A stretch of DNA of 64,000 nt, from assembly GCF_003614435.1 (NCBI RefSeq), contig NZ_CP025546.1:1674001-1738000 (forward strand), in the 5' to 3' direction. A model generated the notes under the pieces. The model worked only from the letters and a program-made list of their open reading frames with translations, did not search any database and was not told where the DNA came from. Origin of the DNA: Mycobacterium paragordonae. GTDB lineage: Bacteria > Actinomycetota > Actinomycetes > Mycobacteriales > Mycobacteriaceae. The translations under genes were made by a program, and so were the position numbers. Each line of letters begins with the position of its first letter. Positions within the stretch are counted from its first letter, which is position 1. Of the stretch, positions 25,683-31,960 are shown one piece after another.

Positions 25683-26450
25683 ATGTCAGGCACCGACGTG
25701 ATCGTCGCTTCCACGGCCGCTGACGCCGATGCGGCCGAAGCCATCAAGGGGCATCACGCGCAGCTCGCAGGGCAGCTTGCGGTGCTCACCGATGCGATGC
25801 TGTGGGCGGTCGAGCGCGGTGCGGCCTTCGAGCCGCCACGAGCCGCTGCCCTGGTCTTCCTGACCGGCGAGCTATTGCCGCACGCCGCCGCCGAAGAGGA
25901 GCGCCTCTACCCGGCCGCCACTCATTCGGAGCGCGTCCGGCCGCTGGTCGAATCGATGATCGCGGTGCACCGCATCATCGGCTCCCTCGTCGAGCGCATC
26001 CGCATAGAGCCGCCGGTGCGGGCAGCCGCGTGCGGTCACGCCCTGCGAGTGCTGTTCGACGCACACCTTGTTGACGAGAACGAGCGGCTCTTGCCTGTCG
26101 TGGCTGCCGATCCCGACGTTTCCCTCGTCGAGGTGACCCATGGCATGCACGAACTCGTCGGACGTGCGGACTCCGCCAACGATGCCGAGCCATTACACAG
26201 CTGCGGCTGTTGTGAATCCGACGCTGACGATCCGGTGCTCGACGTTCGCGAGGTGCCGCACTCGATCCGGCATGCCACCGTGTTCGGCGCGTTCGATGCC
26301 GTTCCGGCCGGCTGCGCACTGGTGCTGATAGCTCCCCATGATCCGATCCCGCTGCTGCGTCAACTCGACCACCGTGCCGCGGGCCGGCTCGAGATCCAAT
26401 ACGAGCAGCGCGGGCCGGAGGCCTGGCGGCTGCGACTGATCAAGCGGTGA
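25683..26450 (+). CDS. Hemerythrin-DUF2249 fusion protein
   Basis: 255 residues. The first 160 or so form a hemerythrin (HHE) four-helix domain, with the metal-binding pattern visible as KGHHAQL, LPHAAAEEERLYP, AVHRIIGSL and FDAHLVDENERLLP. Such domains carry a di-iron site binding O2 or reacting with NO. A linker with SCGCCESD joins it to a DUF2249 domain (VLDVREVPHSIRHATVFGAF...). DUF2249 occurs in denitrification and NO clusters. ATG with AAAGGA six bases before. It is divergent from regulator A. The likely role is NO or O2 sensing or scavenging in the cytosol. Confidence 0.85.
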   Translation: MSGTDVIVASTAADADAAEAIKGHHAQLAGQLAVLTDAMLWAVERGAAFEPPRAAALVFLTGELLPHAAAEEERLYPAATHSERVRPLVESMIAVHRIIGSLVERIRIEPPVRAAACGHALRVLFDAHLVDENERLLPVVAADPDVSLVEVTHGMHELVGRADSANDAEPLHSCGCCESDADDPVLDVREVPHSIRHATVFGAFDAVPAGCALVLIAPHDPIPLLRQLDHRAAGRLEIQYEQRGPEAWRLRLIKR

Positions 26451-26469
26451 ACGGCGGCCGGCTTCACCT

Positions 26470-26661
26470 CTAAAGTTCGCGAGACAAGGCCGCACGAGGG
26501 CACGCTTCGATGGCCTGTGCGACAAGCGTCTCCTGCTCGACGGGGACGGGGTCGGTGATGACCACGGCGTATTCGTCATCGTCGAGTGCGAACACCTCCG
26601 GGGCGATATTCACACAGAACGCATTGCCCTCACATCGATCGCGGTTTACCACGACTCGCAT
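26470..26661 (-). CDS. Small [3Fe-4S]-type ferredoxin
   Basis: 63 residues from MRVVVNRDRCEGNAFCVNIA. Cysteines occur as C-X5-C and later in ACPRAAL, the three-Cys pattern of 3Fe-4S ferredoxins that often serve P450s. An in-frame start sixteen codons upstream gives an Arg/Pro-rich extension unlike the family, so I use 26661. It is the last gene of the osmC-hemerythrin-ferredoxin unit, 63 bases after the hemerythrin gene. It probably supplies electrons to a partner enzyme of the region; no adjacent P450 is present. Confidence 0.85.
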   Translation of the reverse strand: MRVVVNRDRCEGNAFCVNIAPEVFALDDDEYAVVITDPVPVEQETLVAQAIEACPRAALSREL

Positions 26662-26724
26662 CAAAATCCTCCTTACACCCGAGCCGGGACGTCGTACGGG
26701 GCGGCGCATCGCAACAGCCAGATC

Positions 26725-27198
26725 TCACCCGCCGGCTTGCTGGCACACCCACCCCTCGGGGGCGCGGCCGGTCACGATGAACCGGGTCAGTTCCGCGCTC
26801 GTATGTGGTGGCAGTTCTGTGTCCGCGTTCGGATAGATGACCGGCTCCTCTTTGGAATTGTGCTGCAGCAGTTGATCCAGCAGCTTTATGGACATATCCC
26901 TGAGCCGTGAATAGTCGTGTCCGTCGGCGAGCAGATCCGTCAGTGCGTCCATTGTCTGCCACAGCTGACCGTGTTCGCGCATCATCACAAAGATCGGCAT
27001 CACGACCCCGGCGTCGCGCAGCGGCGGAAACAGGAACACTTCTTCGAGATAGATGTGCCGGCGCAGCGCTTCCAACGTCCCGGTGAGCGATTCGGTTTGC
27101 ACGCTGCCGCAATCGAGCTTCTCGATGAAGGCCTGCAGCGCAGCGTCGATTTCGCGGTGTTCCCGCGTCAGCTCGGCCGACAAACTCGGACTGGACAT
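26725..27198 (-). CDS. Hemerythrin domain-containing protein
   Basis: 157 residues, essentially one HHE domain: ELTREHREIDAALQAF, RRHIYLEEVFLFPPLRDA, MMREHGQLWQTMD and LQHNSKEEPVIYP give the His/Glu ligands of a di-iron centre. The ATG at 27198 is used; a frame reaching 27414 is only a shadow of osmC. It lies 16 bases after osmC and before the small ferredoxin, one transcription unit behind the palindrome at 27715. The likely function is O2/NO binding or redox-stress defence. Confidence 0.87.
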   Translation of the reverse strand: MSSPSLSAELTREHREIDAALQAFIEKLDCGSVQTESLTGTLEALRRHIYLEEVFLFPPLRDAGVVMPIFVMMREHGQLWQTMDALTDLLADGHDYSRLRDMSIKLLDQLLQHNSKEEPVIYPNADTELPPHTSAELTRFIVTGRAPEGWVCQQAGG

Positions 27199-27214
27199 CT
27201 TGTGCACCTCTGCG

Positions 27215-27682
27215 TCAGCCCGCGTGACGGACAGGTTCGCTCTCGTCGAGCTCGGCATCGACACTGATCGTGGCACCGGCGAACAATCGCGAAACCGGAC
27301 ACAGGCCGGCAGCCTCGCCCACCACGGCCGCGAACGCCTCCTCGTCCAGGCCCACGACACGAGCCCTGACCTGCAACCGCGACGCGGTGATCGTCGGGAC
27401 TCCGTCGACCGCATCCAGGGTCACGGTGGCGGTGACATCGAGTCGCTCTGGCGGCGTGTCGTTTTCACCTAGTTTCAGGGCCAATGCCATTGAAAAGCAC
27501 GATGAGTGCGCTGCTGCCGCCAGCTCTTCGGGGCTGGTCTTGCCGCCCGGCTGCTCGGTGCGGGAGGCCCAGGTCAACGGCAGCCCATCCAGGGCTCCTC
27601 TACTGCCCTGCGACAGCTTGCCTTCGCCAGACGCCAACGGCCCTACCCATGTGGTCCGCGCGGTCCGATCCGCGATGCTCAT
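27215..27682 (-). CDS. OsmC/Ohr-family peroxide-defence protein
   Basis: 155 residues. The two redox Cys are visible in AAHSSCFSMALALKL and GLCPVSRLFAGA, the OsmC/Ohr pattern of thiol-dependent hydroperoxide reduction. The Glu-Glu-Leu segment before the first Cys (SPEELAAAAH) is also typical. It is cytosolic and uses a dithiol reductant. It leads the osmC-hemerythrin-ferredoxin operon, and a long palindrome lies 33 bases before its ATG, suggesting it responds to the same signal as fdxA, whose promoter carries the same element. Confidence 0.9.
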   Translation of the reverse strand: MSIADRTARTTWVGPLASGEGKLSQGSRGALDGLPLTWASRTEQPGGKTSPEELAAAAHSSCFSMALALKLGENDTPPERLDVTATVTLDAVDGVPTITASRLQVRARVVGLDEEAFAAVVGEAAGLCPVSRLFAGATISVDAELDESEPVRHAG

Positions 27683-27714
27683 ATTGCTCGACCCCTTTTC
27701 GCAGCTGGGCAGTA

Positions 27715-27739
27715 TTTATACAAGTTGTACTTGTGTAAA
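27715..27739. promoter_or_regulatory. Long palindrome upstream of osmC, copy 1 of a shared operator
   Basis: TTTATACAAG-TTGTA-CTTGTGTAAA, 10-bp arms with one mismatch, followed by CTCTA. The same arms and CTCTA recur upstream of fdxA at 29299 with a four-base spacer. Confidence 0.7.
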
Positions 27740-27946
27740 CTCTAGACTGTCACCTTGGGCATTGGCCAGGTCTATCGCGAGGCAGCGAGCATGCAATCGA
27801 CGGCAGCGATTCCTCGCCCCGTGACTCTGTCGCGACCTTGTCCGCCGAACTCAGTCACTCCACCATGGTGTCCGGCACGGCGCACCTGGTCTTCTCCTGT
27901 GCCGCAACGCCGTTCGTTATCGGGAGACAGCCGTGGCAGCCGGTGC

Positions 27947-27974
27947 TATTATTAATGAATAATATCCTCTAAAT
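27947..27974 (+). promoter_or_regulatory. Palindromic promoter element of regulator B, shared with tgs1
   Basis: TATTATT-AATG-AATAATA is a perfect 18-bp palindrome (27947-27964). The stretch from TTAATGAATAATATCCT to YTAAAT (27952-27974) matches 19521-19543. TAATAT at 27960 may be the -10 box about 40 bases before the start codon. The rest of 27740-27946 and 27975-28000 shows no gene. Confidence 0.65.
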
Positions 27975-28000
27975 CGGCTGGCGGGACGGGACGAGAGGAC

Positions 28001-28756
28001 ATGCGGGTGGGCAAGCACGACAAGGGCGAGGCCGGACAAACGCATCACGCGGGTCGCAATCGGCAACGCCAACGAGTTCTGCAACTGGTGCGCGAACACG
28101 ACGAGCCGGTCGACGCAGACGAGCTGGCCGCGCGGCTGGGCCTGCACACGACCACGGTCCGTTTCCACCTTGACGGGTTGTGCGACGAGGGAGTCGTGGA
28201 GCGCAGCCGGATCACGCGAGCCGGTGTGGGTCGTCCGCGCACCGGCTACCTCGCGGTGCGTGAGCGGCTGGACTATCGAATCGTGGCCGAGATACTGGCA
28301 CTGGAGCTGGGCGACACGGCCGACAAGCGGCGCCGTCGCGTCGAAGCCGCCGGCCGGCGCTGGGCTGAGCGGATCCCCGATGGCGTCTTGTACGAAGACA
28401 CTGCGGGACAACGTATTCCGGACGAAGTCGGGCCGGCGAAGTTCGTTGAAGCGCGAGCGGCATTGATCACCACGGTGTTCGACCGGATGGGTTTCGGTCC
28501 CGAGCTGACCGCGGCCAGAAAATCGTCCGACGGCAACCAGCGGACCATCCGTCTGTACCGCTGCCCCGTCCGCGATCTGGCCCGTGATCACCCGGAAGTG
28601 GCGTGTGCCCTGCACCGGGGGTTGCTGCAGGGACTTGTCACGAAGTCGGCAGCGCGCGGGGGGAATTCGGCCGTTTCGGAGCCGCGGATGCATGCCGAGC
28701 TCAAGCCCTTCGTCGAGCCCGAACTATGTCTCGCCAGGGTGATCGCGTGTGACTGA
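28001..28756 (+). CDS. Regulator B: winged-helix protein with Cys/His sensor motif
   Basis: 251 residues. Winged helix: RQRVLQLVREHDEPVDADEL, RLGLHTTTVRFHLDGLCDEG and GRPRTGYLAV. The C-terminal signature is LYRCPVRDLARDHPEVACALH then FVEPELCLARV: C-X13-C-X2-H-X37-C, with one more Cys two residues from the end. It is paralogous to regulators A and C. The ATG at 28001 sits only two bases after AGAGG; a GTG at 28007 would have better spacing. Its promoter carries an 18-bp palindrome, shared in part with tgs1, so it may regulate itself and tgs1. The ligand is unknown; NO or O2 is an inference from the neighbourhood. Confidence 0.82.
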   Translation: MRVGKHDKGEAGQTHHAGRNRQRQRVLQLVREHDEPVDADELAARLGLHTTTVRFHLDGLCDEGVVERSRITRAGVGRPRTGYLAVRERLDYRIVAEILALELGDTADKRRRRVEAAGRRWAERIPDGVLYEDTAGQRIPDEVGPAKFVEARAALITTVFDRMGFGPELTAARKSSDGNQRTIRLYRCPVRDLARDHPEVACALHRGLLQGLVTKSAARGGNSAVSEPRMHAELKPFVEPELCLARVIACD

Positions 28757-28804
28757 CATGTGCGCCCCGGTTGGCCCCGCGATGCCACGTTCAGGTTCCG
28801 GGCA

Positions 28805-29277
28805 TCAGATGGTTTGGTGACGCCCGAAGAATTCATGATCTTCGTTGTAACCGCCGTACCCGCTGCCAAGGTCGGAGTAGTTCGCGACAAACTCAATGCC
28901 CTTGAGCCACTTCACATGCCGAAAGCCATGCTGCAGCTCATTGCGAAGCCGCAGCGGCGCCCCGTGGCCGTAGGTTAGCGGCTCCGTTCATGTCGTAGGC
29001 CAGCATGCTCAGATGGTGGCTCACCCCATTTCGCCGCACCCGACCAGCCCCGGATGCAGAAGTGCTGGGTGATCTGTTCGTGGTAGGGCAGGCCGTGCAA
29101 GTCCGCCAGGGAGAACTCGCTCGGATGCTCGACAAGGCCGTAGACCTGGAGGCACCAGCCCGCAACCAGTAGCGCAAACCCGATGGGAATCAGCCACAGG
29201 GTGCGCAACGAATGACGCGGTGTGCCGGGGCCGCGGCTACCCAGGGAGTGTCGGAAGCGGGTTACGTTGTCGGTCAT
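28805..29277 (-). pseudogene. Decayed molybdopterin-dependent (sulfite oxidase-like) oxidoreductase
   Basis: The 5' part encodes a membrane anchor (LRTLWLIPIGFALLVAGWCL) and LADLHGLPYHEQITQHFCIR plus GWSGAAKWG, typical of the sulfite-oxidase fold with its molybdenum-binding Cys. The sequence then jumps to SMLAYDMNG in another frame and, after a further frame change, to LTYGHGAPLRLRNELQHGF and GGYNEDHEFFGRHQTI, the family C-terminus. An internal deletion of a substantial part of the domain and at least one frameshift are therefore present. No functional product is expected. It is divergent from fdxA. Confidence 0.8.
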
Positions 29278-29298
29278 GGGCGCTCACGCTCAGTGTGG

Positions 29299-29322
29299 TT
29301 TATACAAGACTGCTTGTGTAAA
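29299..29322. promoter_or_regulatory. Palindrome upstream of fdxA, copy 2 of the shared operator
   Basis: TTTATACAAG-ACTG-CTTGTGTAAA followed by CTCTA, ending ten bases before the fdxA ATG. It has the same arms as the osmC element at 27715. Confidence 0.7.
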
Positions 29323-29331
29323 CTCTACGCC

Positions 29332-29685
29332 ATGACATATGTAATTGGGGAGCCGTGCGTTGATGTGATGGACCGGGCCTGCGTCGAGGAATGTCCGGTC
29401 GATTGCATCTACGAGGGTGGTCGCGCGCTCTACATTCATCCTGACGAGTGCGTGGATTGCGGTGCGTGCGAGCCTGTTTGCCCCGTCGAGGCGATTTACT
29501 ACGAGGACGATCTGCCCGAAGAGTTGCGCCCCTACCAAGCGGACAATGCGGCGTTCTTCTTCGCGACGCTTCCTGGCCGTGACGACCCCCTGGGGTCGCC
29601 GGGCGGAGCCGCCAGGATGGGTGCCCTCGGCGTCGATGCACCGTTGGTGGCCAGCCTGCCCCGGCGTGACCCTGAGCGATTATGA
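29332..29685 (+). CDS. fdxA: FdxA-like seven-iron ferredoxin
   Basis: 117 residues, very like M. tuberculosis FdxA (Rv2007c) as I recall it: MTYVIGEPCVDVMDRACVEE, CPVDCIYEGG, CVDCGACEPVCPVEAIYYED and the tail DNAAFFFATLPGRDDPLGSP. The Cys spacing gives one 3Fe-4S and one 4Fe-4S cluster. It is a cytosolic electron carrier, DosR-induced in M. tuberculosis. Here a palindrome shared with osmC lies directly before the ATG. The stop overlaps the ATG of regulator C (ATGA), so ferredoxin and regulator are translationally coupled. Confidence 0.92.
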   Translation: MTYVIGEPCVDVMDRACVEECPVDCIYEGGRALYIHPDECVDCGACEPVCPVEAIYYEDDLPEELRPYQADNAAFFFATLPGRDDPLGSPGGAARMGALGVDAPLVASLPRRDPERL

Positions 29686-30356
29686 GTCCAGTCGAAGTGC
29701 GACGCGAGGAGTCCTCGGGTCGGCGTGGTGATGTGCTGCGGGCATTGAAAGCGCGATCAGGCCCGATGAGCATTACTGAGATAGCCAAAGTGCTTGATGT
29801 GCACTCTAATACAGTCCGTTTCCATCTGGACACGTTGGTCAGCGAGGGCCGGGTTGAGCATGTCGCGCCAGATCGCAAACGGCCTGGGCGGCCACCGCTG
29901 ATGTTTCGCGCGATTCCACAGATGGATCGCAGCGGACCACGTCATTACCGGTTGCTCGCCGAGATTCTCGCGTTGACTCTCGCCTCCGGTCGCGATGCCA
30001 GTGGCAAGGCACAAGCCGCGGGTCGTACGTGGGGGCGGGAGTTCACAACGAGCTCGCCGCGGGGGAAAAGATCAAGCATCAACGGCTCTGTCAACCACCT
30101 CGTAGAGGTCCTCGACGATTTCGGGTTTGCGCCCGAGCGCCGCAGATCCGGGGGAGAGCACCAGATCGGCTTGCGCCACTGCCCATTCCTCGAACTCGCC
30201 GAGACCCGACGCAAGGTAGTCTGCTCGATCCACCTGGGCCTCATGCAAGGAATTCTCGAAAGCCACGACGCATCAGTTGCTGTCGACCGACTGGATGCGT
30301 TCGTCCAACCCGATCTCTGTCTGGCTCACTTGAGACCGCAAGGGAACTCTCGGTGA
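29682..30356 (+). CDS. Regulator C: winged-helix protein with Cys/His sensor motif
   Basis: 224 residues. Winged helix: GDVLRALKARSGPMSITEIA, KVLDVHSNTVRFHLDTLVSE and RPGRPPLMFRA. Signature: LRHCPFLELAETRRKVVCSIH then FVQPDLCLAHL, C-X13-C-X2-H-X28-C. It is closest in layout to regulators A and B. Its ATG overlaps the fdxA stop, a strong sign the regulator acts with this ferredoxin, perhaps by sharing cluster status or by feedback on the operator at 29299. The role as repressor or activator is not known. Confidence 0.83.
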   Translation: MSPVEVRREESSGRRGDVLRALKARSGPMSITEIAKVLDVHSNTVRFHLDTLVSEGRVEHVAPDRKRPGRPPLMFRAIPQMDRSGPRHYRLLAEILALTLASGRDASGKAQAAGRTWGREFTTSSPRGKRSSINGSVNHLVEVLDDFGFAPERRRSGGEHQIGLRHCPFLELAETRRKVVCSIHLGLMQGILESHDASVAVDRLDAFVQPDLCLAHLRPQGNSR

Positions 30357-30697
30357 GCCCAGTGGTCGCCGCCGCCTTGACCTCGTAGCCACTACGCCCA
30401 AGTCGGCCTCGAAGTGGTCAAATCGATCGCGCTGGCCGTTGTGGGTGTGCTTCTCCTGTCGGGACACCCGCCGACGTAACGGCGTCGTCGACTCTAGGCC
30501 GGGGATCGGCCGGGGATCGGCTGGGCCGCCAGGGGCCGCCGAACGCAGGACATCTTGGCTTCGGCGGCGCCGTTTAAGATAATGCGATTTGCCGATAACG
30601 GGTTTTCGTCGGCACTAGGCGGGAAGTTGATATCAGTACGGGCGCGGCTCCTAGAGGGGGAGGTGACGTCGATGTTCGACACAAGGAAACGACCGGC
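30357..30697. other. Intergenic region with a short tandem repeat
   Basis: No gene is recognisable. A direct tandem repeat of GGCCGGGGATC occurs at about 30497-30520. An AT-richer patch near 30570-30600 (GTTTAAGATAATGCG) could hold the promoter of the KAS-like gene. Confidence 0.45.
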
Positions 30698-31948
30698 ATG
30701 ACCGCGTTGAGAACCGGTGAGGGGTTGCCCGACGTCGTGGTCACCGGCGTGGCGTCCACGACGTCGCTCGCGCCCGATGCCGAGGAGACCTGGCAGCAAC
30801 TACTGCAGGGCAGCAGCGGAATTCGAAAATTGGACAAGGATTTCGTGACCGAGTTCGAGTCGCCGGTGCGTATCGGCGGTCCATTGCGCGAAGACCTGGA
30901 CGAGCAATTCGGCCGCGTCGAGCTGCGCCGGTTCGCGTTCATGCAGAAGTTGTCCGCCGTCGTCAGCCGGCGCTTGTGGGAGCAGGCCGGCTCGCCCGAC
31001 GTCGACACCAATCGGCTGATGGTGTCGGTCGGCCTGGGCCTTGGCAGTACCGAGGACATTCCGCTCTGGCACAACATCTGGAAGGTCAAAGGCCTGAAGG
31101 CGATCTCGCCGATCTCGGTGCAGAAATACATGCCGAACGCGCCCGCCGCCGCGATCGGGCTCGACCGAGAAGCGAAAGCGGGCGTCGAGACGTCGGTGAT
31201 GGCCGACGCGTCGGGCACCGCGGCAATCGCCCAAGCGTGGCAGAGCATCGTCCTCGGAGAGGCCGACGTGGCGATCTGCGGCGGTGTGGAGACCGTGATC
31301 GAGGCGGTTCCCATGGCCACGTTCTGGCAGCTCGGCATGCTTTCCATCAACAACGACGACCCGACCGGTGCCTGCCGCCCGTTCGATAAGCACCGCGACG
31401 GCATGGTGCTGGCCGAAGGCGGCGCGATGATGCTGGTGGAAACCGAGGAGCATGCCAAAGCGCGGGGTGCGCCGATCCTGGCCCGATTGATGGGGGCCGC
31501 CGTGACGTCGGACGGATGCGACGCCGTGCTGCCGGACCCGGCCGGCGAGCGTGCCGGCGATGCTATCGCCCGTGCGATCCACCTGGCTGGGCTGACGCCG
31601 TCCGACATCGACCTCGTCAAGGCGCATGCCGCCGGCACAACGTTCGGAGATGCGGCCGAGGCGCGCGCCATCCGCCGGGCACTCGGTGATCATTCGCCCG
31701 CGGTGTACGCGCCCAAGGCGGCGCTGGGCAACTCCCTCGGCTCGGCCGGCGCGATCGAGGCGGTGCTCACCGTCCAGGCGCTGCGCGACCAGATCGTGCC
31801 GCCCACACTGAATTTCACCGAAGCCGACCCCGACGTCGACCTCGATGTCGTGGCCGGTGAGGCCCGCCGCGGCAACTACCGCTACGCCGTGGCGGAATCG
31901 TTCGGGCTGGGCGGCAACAACGTCGCGGTGGTGTTCGGCGCGGCCTGA
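30698..31948 (+). CDS. Ketoacyl-ACP synthase-like protein lacking the catalytic Cys (KasA/KasB-like pseudoenzyme)
   Basis: 416 residues, full length and alignable with mycobacterial KasA/KasB (IVLGEADVAICGGVETVIEA, NNDDPTGACRPFDKHRDGM, VYAPKAALGNSLGSAGAIEA, VAESFGLGGNNVAVVFG). The condensing Cys is replaced by Asp170 (MADASGTAA). Of the two active-site His, His310 is kept (KAHAAGT) but the second is Asn345 (LGNSLG). The supporting Lys in APKAALG is kept. It cannot carry out normal Claisen condensation by the Cys mechanism. It may act as a chain-length-factor-like partner, a decarboxylase-like or a regulatory subunit. ATG with AAGGAA upstream. It converges on ctaD. Confidence 0.88.
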   Translation: MTALRTGEGLPDVVVTGVASTTSLAPDAEETWQQLLQGSSGIRKLDKDFVTEFESPVRIGGPLREDLDEQFGRVELRRFAFMQKLSAVVSRRLWEQAGSPDVDTNRLMVSVGLGLGSTEDIPLWHNIWKVKGLKAISPISVQKYMPNAPAAAIGLDREAKAGVETSVMADASGTAAIAQAWQSIVLGEADVAICGGVETVIEAVPMATFWQLGMLSINNDDPTGACRPFDKHRDGMVLAEGGAMMLVETEEHAKARGAPILARLMGAAVTSDGCDAVLPDPAGERAGDAIARAIHLAGLTPSDIDLVKAHAAGTTFGDAAEARAIRRALGDHSPAVYAPKAALGNSLGSAGAIEAVLTVQALRDQIVPPTLNFTEADPDVDLDVVAGEARRGNYRYAVAESFGLGGNNVAVVFGAA

Positions 31949-31960
31949 TCGCGGCCTGAC

